Both the position numbers and the translations under genes were made by a program. From assembly GCA_050943495.1 (NCBI GenBank), contig JBMNPH010000017.1:1-38889 (forward strand): DNA of 38,889 bases. Direction: 5' to 3'. This document shows positions 31,806-38,889 of the stretch, piece after piece; positions within the stretch are counted from its first letter, which is position 1; the number at the start of each line of letters is the position of its first letter. The notes below the pieces were generated by a model that saw nothing but the letters and a program-made list of their open reading frames with translations, was not told the origin of the DNA and searched no databases. This DNA comes from Merdivicinus sp050943495. Lineage in GTDB: Bacteria; Bacillota; Clostridia; Oscillospirales; Ruminococcaceae.

Positions 31806-34800
31806 TTAGATTTTGGTAATATCTACCAGTTCGATGTCGTCAATCGTTTTGTCCATCGCCAGACAATCCGCCATCGCATTCGCCGTATCCAGCGAGGTCA
31901 GGCACACAATCGAACGTTCCACTGCCTTCCGCCGGATCCGAACGCTGTCCTTGGCGGGCAGGCGGCCTTTTTCCGAGGTGGAGATAACGTAGTCAATCTT
32001 GCCCGAATCCAACAGTGTCAGCACGTTGTTCTCCGGATCTTCGTGGATCTTCTTGACGGTGTTCGCCGCAATCATGTTGCGGTTCAGATTGGAAGCGGTG
32101 CCGCTGGTTGCATAGATATCAAATCCCATGGAAGCGAATTTGTCTGCAACTTCCAGCACTTCTTGCTTGTCACCGTCCCGTACCGAGATGAACACCCCGC
32201 CGGATTTCTTCATTTGGTTACCCGCTGCGACCAGTCCTTTGAGCAGCGCATCATTAAAGCTGCGCGCAATGCCCAAAACTTCGCCAGTCGACTTCATTTC
32301 CGGCCCCAGATGGGTATCTACATCGCTCAGTTTTGCAAAGCTGAATACCGGAACCTTTACCGCCACATAATCGCGTGCCGGATACAGGCCGGTGCCATAT
32401 CCCAGATCTTTCAGCTTCGCACCCAGTGCAATCTGAGTTGCCAGCGGCACCATCGGCACGCCGGTTACCTTGGAAATATAGGGGACCGTCCGCGAGGAAC
32501 GGGGATTTACTTCGATCACATATACCGAATGATTGTACACAACATACTGCACATTGATGAGACCTTTGACCTTCAAGGCCAGCGCCAGCCGCGCTGTATA
32601 GGTGATAAGCGTCTTCTGAATGTGCGGAGGCAGGGTCTGTGCCGGATAGACCGAGATGGAGTCACCGGAATGAACGCCTGCGCGTTCAATATGCTGCATG
32701 ATGCCGGGAATCAGGTAATCTTCGCCGTCACAGATGGCGTCAACTTCCACCTCGGTGCCCATCATATATTTATCGATCAGAACCGGATTTTCGATATGGT
32801 GGGAGGTGATGATCTGCATATATTCTTCGACATCCTTGTCGGAGTGAGCGATAATCATATTCTGGCCGCCCAGAACATAAGACGGACGGAGCAGAACCGG
32901 ATAGGTCAGCTCGTTAGCGGCTTTGATGGCTTCCTCGGTCGTGAACACGGTATGTCCCTGCGGCCGCGGAATTTCACAGCGTTCCAGCAGCTCGTCAAAC
33001 CGTTCCCGGTCCTCTGCCTCGTCAATTGCGTCCGCCGAGGTGCCCAAAATCCGAACACCCAGCTCATCCAGGAATTTTGTCAGCTTGATCGCGGTCTGCC
33101 CACCAAACTGCACCACAACTCCATAAGGTTTCTCGGTTTCGATCAGGTTGCGGACATCCTCTTTGGTCAGCGGGTCAAAATACAGCCTGTCGCCGGTATC
33201 AAAGTCAGTCGAAACCGTTTCCGGATTGTTGTTGGCAATAATGGCTTCATATCCCTGCCGCTTCAATTCCCAGACACAATGCACGCAGCAGTAGTCAAAT
33301 TCGATACCCTGACCGATGCGGATCGGGCCGGATCCGAATACGATGACCTTTTTCTTGCCCGAATTTTGACGCTCAATAAATTCCGCCGCTTCATTCTCCT
33401 CGTCGTAGGTCGAATAGAAGTACGGGGTTTTGGCGGCAAATTCGGCTGCGCAGGTGTCTACCATCTTATAGGAGGCATATCGCGGATGCTCGACTTTCTG
33501 CCCGGAAATCCGCTCGATGGTCGAATCCAGATAGCCGTAATTTTTCGCTTGCAGATATAGCTCATCGGTCAGCGGCGAGGATGCCAGTTTCTTTTCCAGC
33601 TTGACCAGATTATGGAGCTTTCCTAAGAACCACTCGTCAATCATGGTGATTTCGTGGATCTTTTCGTAGGAAACGCCGCGTTTCAGCGCCTCAAAGACTA
33701 CAAACAGCCGGCAGTCATCGATATTTGACAGCTTTTCAACGATTTCTTCATCCGAACATTCCGACAGGGAAGGCATGGTTAGCGAATCCAGTCCCAATTC
33801 GATGGAGCGCACGGCCTTCATGATGCCTTGTTCAAAGGAGGTGCCGATTGCCATGACCTCACCGGTTGCCTTCATCTGGGTGCCGAGGGTGCGTTTAGCG
33901 TAGACGAACTTGTCAAACGGCCATTTCGGGAATTTAACAACCAAATAGTCGATTGCAGGCTCAAAGCAGGCGTAGGTGGTGCCGGTAACGGCGTTAATAA
34001 TTTCATCCATCGAATATCCGATGGCAATTTTGGTCGCAACCTTCGCAATCGGATAGCCCGTCGCCTTGGATGCCAGTGCCGAAGAACGCGATACACGAGG
34101 ATTTACCTCGATCACCGCATAGTCCATCGATTCCGGATGCAGGGCGAACTGGCAGTTGCATCCGCCCTCGACACCCAGTTCCGATACGATTTTCAGCGCA
34201 GCAGTCCGCAGCATCTGATATTCCTTATCCGAAAGGGTGACAGCGGGCGCCACGACGATCGAGTCCCCGGTATGAACGCCAACCGGATCGAGGTTTTCCA
34301 TCGAGCAGACGGTAATCACATTGTCTTTGGCATCCCGGATGACCTCAAATTCGATTTCCTTCCAGCCGGAGATGCACTTCTCGACCAGAATCTGGGTGAT
34401 GGGGGAAAGACGGAGACCGTTCCGTGCAATGTCCCGCAGTTGTGCTTCATCATCGGCAATTCCGCCGCCGGTACCGCCCAGTGTGAAGGCCGGACGGACA
34501 ATAACCGGATAGCTGATTTCCTCCGCAAATGAAACCGCATCTTCTACGGTGGTGACTACCTTGGAAGGAATGCAGGGCTGGTCGATTTTTTCCATCGTAT
34601 CCTTAAAGGACTGGCGGTCCTCCGCCTTGTCAATGGTTTCCGGCCGCGCACCCAGCAGCTTCACTCCATTTTCCGCCAGAAATCCCTCTTTCGCCAGCTG
34701 CATCGACAGCGTCAGACCTGTCTGGCCGCCGAGAGTGGACAGAATACTGTCCGGCTTTTCCATTTGAATAATTCGTTTGACCACGTCCAGCGTCAGCGGC

Positions 34801-35000
34801 TCGATATAAATTTTATCTGCCATCGCTTTGTCGGTCATAATCGTGGCCGGATTGGAGTTGATCAGCACAACTTCCAATCCTTCTTCTTTCAGGGCGCGGC
34901 AGGCCTGCGTTCCCGCATAGTCAAATTCGGCGGCCTGTCCGATGACGATCGGACCCGAGCCGATTACCAGCACCTTTTTAATATCACTTCTCAGCGGCAT
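31806..35000 (-). CDS. carB: Carbamoyl-phosphate synthase large subunit, pyrimidine-type paralogue 2
   Basis: The protein has 1064 residues with two ATP-grasp halves (KVLVIGSGPIVIGQAAEFDY at the start; VIVFGSGPIRIGQGIEFDY near residue 550). The ATP and metal blocks are intact (VIEVNPRVSRSSALASKATG; VIEVNPRSSRTVPYISK). The C-terminal allosteric domain reads KGRLPAKDSVRIRRKAVE and CLTSLDTANAMADCL, close in style to Bacillus PyrAB, which is controlled by pyrimidines. It is last in the pyrR-pyrC-pyrF-carB unit, 36 bp after pyrF, which supports a pyrimidine role. No carA lies in the operon; the glutaminase subunit must come from elsewhere. GGAAAGGA precedes the start. Confidence 0.96.
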   Translation of the reverse strand: MPLRSDIKKVLVIGSGPIVIGQAAEFDYAGTQACRALKEEGLEVVLINSNPATIMTDKAMADKIYIEPLTLDVVKRIIQMEKPDSILSTLGGQTGLTLSMQLAKEGFLAENGVKLLGARPETIDKAEDRQSFKDTMEKIDQPCIPSKVVTTVEDAVSFAEEISYPVIVRPAFTLGGTGGGIADDEAQLRDIARNGLRLSPITQILVEKCISGWKEIEFEVIRDAKDNVITVCSMENLDPVGVHTGDSIVVAPAVTLSDKEYQMLRTAALKIVSELGVEGGCNCQFALHPESMDYAVIEVNPRVSRSSALASKATGYPIAKVATKIAIGYSMDEIINAVTGTTYACFEPAIDYLVVKFPKWPFDKFVYAKRTLGTQMKATGEVMAIGTSFEQGIMKAVRSIELGLDSLTMPSLSECSDEEIVEKLSNIDDCRLFVVFEALKRGVSYEKIHEITMIDEWFLGKLHNLVKLEKKLASSPLTDELYLQAKNYGYLDSTIERISGQKVEHPRYASYKMVDTCAAEFAAKTPYFYSTYDEENEAAEFIERQNSGKKKVIVFGSGPIRIGQGIEFDYCCVHCVWELKRQGYEAIIANNNPETVSTDFDTGDRLYFDPLTKEDVRNLIETEKPYGVVVQFGGQTAIKLTKFLDELGVRILGTSADAIDEAEDRERFDELLERCEIPRPQGHTVFTTEEAIKAANELTYPVLLRPSYVLGGQNMIIAHSDKDVEEYMQIITSHHIENPVLIDKYMMGTEVEVDAICDGEDYLIPGIMQHIERAGVHSGDSISVYPAQTLPPHIQKTLITYTARLALALKVKGLINVQYVVYNHSVYVIEVNPRSSRTVPYISKVTGVPMVPLATQIALGAKLKDLGYGTGLYPARDYVAVKVPVFSFAKLSDVDTHLGPEMKSTGEVLGIARSFNDALLKGLVAAGNQMKKSGGVFISVRDGDKQEVLEVADKFASMGFDIYATSGTASNLNRNMIAANTVKKIHEDPENNVLTLLDSGKIDYVISTSEKGRLPAKDSVRIRRKAVERSIVCLTSLDTANAMADCLAMDKTIDDIELVDITKI

Positions 35001-35036
35001 TCCAGTTCATTCCTTTCCATTCAGGCGGAGAAAATT

Positions 35037-35957
35037 TTACAGATTGATGTGTGCGCAGATATCATCCCGCATGCGGATCGCTTCAGCGCGGGCGGCTTCC
35101 GCAAACTGCTCTTCGGTCCAGTCGCCCTTCTTGTACGCGCAGATGATGCCGCGGGAAGAGTTGACAATGGCGCCCAGTCCGTTTTCGTCAAATGCACCGG
35201 CAACATCCTTGGCGCCGCCGCCCTGTGCACCGTATCCCGGTACCAGGAAGAAGGTGTGCGGCATTTTTTCCCGCAGTTCGGTCAGCTGTTCCGGATAGGT
35301 TGCCCCGACAACGGCACCGACTGCCGAATAGCCGCTCTCGCCCCGCAGCTCCTTGCCCCAAGTCTCGCACATCTTGCCCATCACTTCATACACCGCGCGG
35401 CGGCCAATCTTTTTGTCCTGCAATTCGCCCGACGAGGGATTGGAGGTCTTAACCAGCACAAAAATTCCTTTGTCCTCTTCCTTGCAGACCTTGAGCAGCG
35501 GGCTGATGCCGTCGGTGCCGAGATAGCCGTTGACGGTCAGCGCGTCTCCGCCGAACGGAACCGCCATTTTGCCGTCCAGATTGACCTGACCCAGATGAGC
35601 CGCAGCATAGGCTTCCATGGTGGAACCGATGTCATTGCGCTTGCCGTCGATGATGACGTACATGCCTTTCTGCTGTGCGTAGGTGATGGTTTCCGCAAAG
35701 GTTTTCATGCCGTACCAGCCATACATTTCATAGTAGGCAGCCTGAGGCTTGATCGCCGGAACAATGTCACAGAGAGCGTCAATCAGTCCTTTGTTGTACT
35801 CGAGTACTGCACAAGCAGCGCCTTCGAGCGGGTCGGCAAATTTATCCGCATATTTCGCGCGGATATAGGACGGAATATAGTTGTAGCTCGGATCCAATCC
35901 GGCAACAGTGGGGTTTTTGGTTTCTTTGATTTTAGCAATCAGACGTTCGAATGACAT
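35037..35957 (-). CDS. pyrF: Orotidine 5'-phosphate decarboxylase (type 2)
   Basis: The protein has 306 residues, longer than the Bacillus-type enzyme, which marks the PyrF subfamily 2. The catalytic motif DGKRNDIGST is present, along with VAGLDPS near the N-terminus and FFLVPGYGAQGG. It converts OMP to UMP, the last step of the pathway. AAGGAGG precedes the start. It is 12 bp after pyrC and 36 bp before carB, so all are one transcript. Confidence 0.96.
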   Translation of the reverse strand: MSFERLIAKIKETKNPTVAGLDPSYNYIPSYIRAKYADKFADPLEGAACAVLEYNKGLIDALCDIVPAIKPQAAYYEMYGWYGMKTFAETITYAQQKGMYVIIDGKRNDIGSTMEAYAAAHLGQVNLDGKMAVPFGGDALTVNGYLGTDGISPLLKVCKEEDKGIFVLVKTSNPSSGELQDKKIGRRAVYEVMGKMCETWGKELRGESGYSAVGAVVGATYPEQLTELREKMPHTFFLVPGYGAQGGGAKDVAGAFDENGLGAIVNSSRGIICAYKKGDWTEEQFAEAARAEAIRMRDDICAHINL

Positions 35958-35969
35958 AGCAGTTCCTCC

Positions 35970-37250
35970 TTAATGTTTCGATTCATATACAATTTGACCA
36001 TTGTGGAAAGTACAGACAATTTTTCCGGTAAATTCCATACCCTTAAATACGGTATTTTTGGACTTGGAATGCAGTTTTTCGGGATCTACTGTCCAGACCG
36101 CATTCAGATCTGCGATCGCAAGGTCGGCATCGGCGCCCACTTGGATCTGTCCGCCGGGAATGCCGAGAATTCGGGCAGGATTGACGCTCATCAGTTCGAT
36201 AAGCCGGGAGAGCGGAATCAGGCCGCTCTTAACAAGTCCCGTATAACTGGCGGCGAAGCTTGTCTCCAGTCCGACAACCCCGTTCGGCGCTTTGCGGAAG
36301 TCCGCCTTTTCTTCGGCGGCGTGCGGCGCATGGTCGGTGACAATGCAGTCAATGGTGCCATCCGCAACTGCTTTCCGCATGGCTTCCACATCCGATTCTT
36401 CCCGAAGGGGCGGGTTCATCCGGTAGTCGGCGTCCTGCGTCCGCAGGAGTTCGTGGGTCAACAGAAAGTAATGCGGCGCCGTTTCGCAGGTGACCTTCAC
36501 GCCGCGCTTTTTGGCGGAACGGATGAAATCCGCAGCGCCCGCCGTGCTGACATGCGCAATGTGAATACGGGTATCCGCCGAATTCGCCAGTGCAATTTCC
36601 CGCGCTGTAATCGCGTCTTCGCTGGCACGATCCATACCCGGCACGCCCAATTCCTCCGAAACGCTGCCTTTGTGCATGATGCCGCCGTGGATGATCTCCA
36701 GATCCTCGCAGTGGGAGATGGTGAGCAGACCGTTTTGTTCTGCCTTTTTCATTCCTTCCATCATCAGCCGCCCATTTGGCACGGGTTTCCCGTCATCCGA
36801 TACTGCAACGGCGCCCGCCGCTTTGAGAGCCGCCATATCGGTCAAGGTTCCTCCCTGCATTCCCTGCGTAATGGCGGCAACCGGATAAACGCTTGCCTTG
36901 GCAGTTTTCGCTTTCTCTAAAATATATTGCAGTACTTCGGGCGAATCGGTGACCGGCTTGGTGTTGGGCATGCAGGCAACCGCCGTGACGCCGCCTGCCG
37001 CTGCCGCTTCGCATCCGGTCAGAACATCTTCCTTATAAGTGAACCCCGGATCCCGCAGATGAACATGCATGTCGATCAGCCCCGGAAATGCGGTTTTGCC
37101 GGTGAAATCCAGCACAGTATCGCCCGGCTGTTCCGGTAGATCTTTTCCGATCCCGGCGAATTTTCCGTCCGCAATCCGGATGTTCCCGATCAGATCCAGC
37201 GCATCCGCCGGACTGATAATCCGAAGGTTCTTCAGCAGATAGGATGGCAT
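35970..37250 (-). CDS. pyrC: Dihydroorotase
   Basis: The protein has 426 residues. The metal motif HVHLRDPGFTYKED is near residue 62; TISHCEDL, HIAHVSTAGA and CIVTDHAPHAAEEK supply the other ligands, and the typical C-terminal AIADLNAVWTV strand pattern is present. It closes carbamoyl-aspartate to dihydroorotate. I chose the ATG at 37250 because AAGGAG lies 7 nt ahead; an ATG at 37256 sits too close to that site. It lies between pyrR (33 bp upstream) and pyrF (12 bp downstream). Confidence 0.96.
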   Translation of the reverse strand: MPSYLLKNLRIISPADALDLIGNIRIADGKFAGIGKDLPEQPGDTVLDFTGKTAFPGLIDMHVHLRDPGFTYKEDVLTGCEAAAAGGVTAVACMPNTKPVTDSPEVLQYILEKAKTAKASVYPVAAITQGMQGGTLTDMAALKAAGAVAVSDDGKPVPNGRLMMEGMKKAEQNGLLTISHCEDLEIIHGGIMHKGSVSEELGVPGMDRASEDAITAREIALANSADTRIHIAHVSTAGAADFIRSAKKRGVKVTCETAPHYFLLTHELLRTQDADYRMNPPLREESDVEAMRKAVADGTIDCIVTDHAPHAAEEKADFRKAPNGVVGLETSFAASYTGLVKSGLIPLSRLIELMSVNPARILGIPGGQIQVGADADLAIADLNAVWTVDPEKLHSKSKNTVFKGMEFTGKIVCTFHNGQIVYESKH

Positions 37251-37283
37251 AATCATTCTCCTTCCTGATACATTTTCTGTATT

Positions 37284-37802
37284 TTACCCTAAAATGACAA
37301 CCTGATCCTGACCGTCCAGTTCTTTGACGGACACTCGTACCCGTTCTTCCCGGGAAGTTGGCAGGTTTTTGCCGATGTAGTCGGCGCGGATTGGAAGTTC
37401 CCGATGTCCGCGGTCAATGAGAACGGCTAAATTGATGAGCTGCGGCCGTCCCAGCGCGAAAATCGCATCAATTGCAGCCCGCACTGTGCGCCCGGTATAA
37501 ATGACATCATCGACCAGCACAACCTTTTTTCCGGTCACCGAAAAGGGAATTTCACTCCGATCGCCTTCTCCCGCCCGGTCGTCCCGGTACTGCGAAATGT
37601 CCAGCGATCCTACCGGAACCGGTGTGTTTTCAATAGATGATATCTTTTCCGCAATCCGGGCAGCCAGTTCACGGCCGCGGCTCAGAATTCCGATGATGCA
37701 GAGGTCTTTTGCGCCCTTGTTCCGCTCGATAATTTCAAAGGAGATACGGGTAATCGCACGCGACATTGCCTTTTCATCTAATATTAACGCTTTTTCTTCC
37801 AT
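37284..37802 (-). CDS. pyrR: Pyrimidine operon attenuation protein/uracil phosphoribosyltransferase
   Basis: The protein has 172 residues. The PRPP-binding motif VVLVDDVIYTGRTVRAA and the opening KALILDEKAMSRAITRI are characteristic of PyrR. With UMP bound it attaches to leader RNA and favours termination of the pyr operon; it also has weak uracil phosphoribosyltransferase activity. I chose the ATG at 37802, with AAGGAGG 6 nt upstream; a longer frame reaches 37922 but runs through the attenuator. It is the first gene of the unit, directly behind its own RNA target. Confidence 0.96.
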   Translation of the reverse strand: MEEKALILDEKAMSRAITRISFEIIERNKGAKDLCIIGILSRGRELAARIAEKISSIENTPVPVGSLDISQYRDDRAGEGDRSEIPFSVTGKKVVLVDDVIYTGRTVRAAIDAIFALGRPQLINLAVLIDRGHRELPIRADYIGKNLPTSREERVRVSVKELDGQDQVVILG

Positions 37803-37820
37803 GCAGCGCCTCCTTGATAC

Positions 37821-37856
37821 AAAAAAACCAGACTGTCGCTGCCGGCAGTCTGGTTT
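37821..37856 (-). terminator. Attenuator terminator of the pyr operon
   Basis: A perfect 11-bp stem (37825-37835 with 37846-37856) runs on the minus strand into seven T residues, just before the pyrR ribosome site. Its 5' arm can instead pair with 37901-37909. Confidence 0.92.
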
Positions 37857-37900
37857 GCTTTTGGGGGATGAATAGACCTTCCCCATCAAAGAGGAAGAAG

Positions 37901-37929
37901 CAGACCGCCTTGCCAGCCTCACAGGACTG
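37901..37929 (-). promoter_or_regulatory. PyrR-binding loop and antiterminator segment
   Basis: On the minus strand AGTCCTGTGAGGCTGG (within 37913-37929) matches the PyrR recognition pattern ARUCCNGNGAGGYU. Just downstream, GGCGGTCTG (37901-37909) can pair over nine bases, one as G-U, with CAGACTGCC (37844-37852) of the terminator. This gives the classical three-state switch. Confidence 0.9.
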
Positions 37930-37959
37930 AGTTAAAGGTGTCAGAGTTTTTACTTTTTT

Positions 37960-37988
37960 ATTGTACCCGTTTTTTGTGCATTTGTAAA
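37960..37988 (-). promoter_or_regulatory. Sigma-A promoter of the pyr operon
   Basis: On the minus strand TTTACA (37983-37988) and TACAAT (37960-37965) are 17 bp apart. The leader to pyrR would be about 150 nt and contains the PyrR switch. Confidence 0.75.
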
Positions 37989-38065
37989 GAGTTTGCCGAA
38001 AATTTTTTAGCAGTTTTACAACTCCTACAATTTTAAGAAACGCCCTTTCCTTCTTTTGGCGTTTA

Positions 38066-38074
38066 TGGTACAAT
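38066..38074 (+). promoter_or_regulatory. Probable extended -10 promoter of the DUF4364 gene
   Basis: TGG precedes TACAAT (38069-38074). The -35 region (TTTCCT) is weak. It is divergent from the pyr promoter, about 80 bp away. Confidence 0.5.
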
Positions 38075-38146
38075 AAAGAAAGAAGCAATGGTACTTCAAT
38101 TTGTGCTGCTTTTTGATCCTATATTATATAGAAAGGGTGACGGTTC

Positions 38147-38695
38147 ATGCCCAAACCGATTTTAGCCGGCATTCCAGCTGGCGGCATGAAAGAAACCTAT
38201 GAAGTGAAAATTTTGATCTGCTATCTGCTCAAGGCGGTGGGAAAGCCCCTGACGCGGGAAAATATTTGCGAGGTTTGCTGCGCGGATGGAATTGTGGATT
38301 ATTTTACTCTCTGCACCGCACTCCAGGAATTGGAACAGAACGGAAATATCTGTCCGCTCGGCATGGAGGAAGATGCGGCTTTTTCGTTGACTCCGCTTGG
38401 GGAAGAGACGGTTGAAAATTTGAAAAAGGCGCTTCCGTCTTCTCTACGGGATATAATCGTGCGGAGAGGGATGAATCTTCTTGCGAAAATTCGGAGGGAA
38501 AATGAGGTTTCCACTCAAATTACTATGGATGGAAGCGGCTTTCAGGTATCGGCTTCGCTGCATCAGGGCGGCGTGACATTTTTTTCCATGTCGTTTTATG
38601 CGCCGGATGCGGAACAAGCGCAGATTATTGCGCGGAATTTCCAAAAACAGGCTGGCGCAATCTATGAAACGCTGATTTTTCGTCTGACCGAGTAG
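38147..38695 (+). CDS. DUF4364 family protein
   Basis: The protein has 182 residues. An N-terminal winged-helix-like region (EVKILICYLLKAVGKPLTRE, then a second helix pair ending TALQELEQNG) is followed by a mixed alpha/beta C-terminal domain (QITMDGSGFQVSASLHQGG). This arrangement fits the DUF4364 family, found in Clostridia and thought to bind DNA; no target is known. AAAGGGTG precedes the ATG. It lies between the pyr operon and a strong promoter at the window edge. Confidence 0.82.
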   Translation: MPKPILAGIPAGGMKETYEVKILICYLLKAVGKPLTRENICEVCCADGIVDYFTLCTALQELEQNGNICPLGMEEDAAFSLTPLGEETVENLKKALPSSLRDIIVRRGMNLLAKIRRENEVSTQITMDGSGFQVSASLHQGGVTFFSMSFYAPDAEQAQIIARNFQKQAGAIYETLIFRLTE

Positions 38696-38772
38696 AAAAC
38701 TGTTAAAAAATCCCAGAACATGAAGAAAATACTTGAAAAAAGAGTGGAAAACATAGGAAACGAAAAAACCGC

Positions 38773-38801
38773 TTGACAAAAGGAAGGAATCGAGGTATAA
38801 T
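38773..38801 (+). promoter_or_regulatory. Consensus sigma-A promoter, probably of an rRNA operon
   Basis: TTGACA (38773-38778) and TATAAT (38796-38801) match the consensus exactly with 17 bp between them, the strongest promoter in this window. The gene it serves lies beyond the right edge. Confidence 0.85.
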
Positions 38802-38810
38802 AATCAAGCT

Positions 38811-38824
38811 GTCTCGCGAGGGAC
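38811..38824 (+). other. Leader hairpin with GNRA-type loop
   Basis: GTCTC (38811-38815) pairs with GGGAC (38820-38824), with one G-U pair, around the tetraloop GCGA. It starts about 10 nt after the -10 box, at the 5' end of the expected RNA. Confidence 0.5.
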
Positions 38825-38874
38825 GCCGAGAGCTAGAAGATCACAAAAAAATTCCAAAAACTTTTGAAAAAAGG

Positions 38875-38880
38875 TTGACA
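38875..38880 (+). promoter_or_regulatory. Second -35 box, truncated by the window edge
   Basis: TTGACA occurs again 102 bp after the first -35. Its -10 would fall just past base 38889. Tandem strong promoters of this kind are typical of rRNA operons. Confidence 0.55.
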
Positions 38881-38889
38881 AACGGAATG

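Noticed and set aside
31797..33560. 587-codon plus-strand open frame antisense to carB paralogue 2
   Set aside because: It lies wholly opposite a strongly conserved gene except at one end, has no ribosome site or recognisable motif, and reads as biased composition. Long antisense frames are common in GC-skewed codon usage.
34764..35954. 396-codon plus-strand open frame across carB paralogue 2 and pyrF
   Set aside because: It spans two conserved genes on the other strand and has no recognisable motif or ribosome site.
1..38889. Insertion sequences, prophage, integrative elements or CRISPR
   Set aside because: No transposase, integrase, phage structural gene, terminal repeats or regularly spaced repeats were seen; nearly all genes are typical chromosomal core genes.

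Overview
The window looks like chromosomal core DNA from a low-to-mid GC, spore-lineage Gram-positive, most likely a Clostridia member of the Oscillospiraceae/Ruminococcaceae type. The clues are spoVG, a DUF4364 protein, a clostridial-type M23 peptidase with LysM and G5 regions, PyrR-controlled pyrimidine genes, strong AGGAGG ribosome sites, sigma-A promoters and many hairpin-plus-T-run terminators. No insertion sequence, prophage, integrase or CRISPR array was seen.

Layout. 1-3.7 kb: tRNA-Asn, an AraC-type regulator, a CofE-like ligase, a methyltransferase and a hydroxypyruvate-isomerase-like TIM barrel. 3.7-10.6 kb: mostly minus-strand housekeeping genes, namely an AI-2E-family membrane protein with a lipoprotein, then a membrane protein, acpS and nnr in one overlapping unit, then alr, a cupin and a YqxD-like gene in another; spoVG lies between them on the plus strand. 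10.6-11.8 kb: a SLOG-family gene, then about 0.67 kb without genes that holds a dense cluster of DnaA-box-like nonamers. 11.8-31.7 kb: mostly plus-strand genes: a first carB, a patatin, (minus) three small unknown genes, a YfcE-like phosphodiesterase, lepA, a membrane-anchored GH25 lysozyme, a degenerate ROK regulator, hemW, the M23 peptidase, a 1924-residue DUF4011/DUF3320 helicase, and a RidA protein. 31.8-37.8 kb: minus-strand pyrR-pyrC-pyrF-carB operon behind a readable PyrR attenuator. 38.1-38.9 kb: a DUF4364 gene and, at the edge, a perfect sigma-A promoter with a second -35 box, as expected in front of an rRNA or other very highly expressed operon.

How it fits together. Peptidoglycan and envelope functions recur (alr, GH25, M23 with WalR-like boxes, spoVG, acpS). 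Pyrimidine and carbamoyl-phosphate metabolism is represented by two different CarB large subunits with no CarA small subunit in view. The most unusual non-coding feature is the DnaA-box-like cluster at 11281-11583. It has no dnaA beside it and sits near a change in the prevailing coding strand. The most unusual protein is the giant helicase, which combines a transglutaminase-like region that seems to have lost its catalytic residues with an SF1 helicase and a nuclease-like domain.
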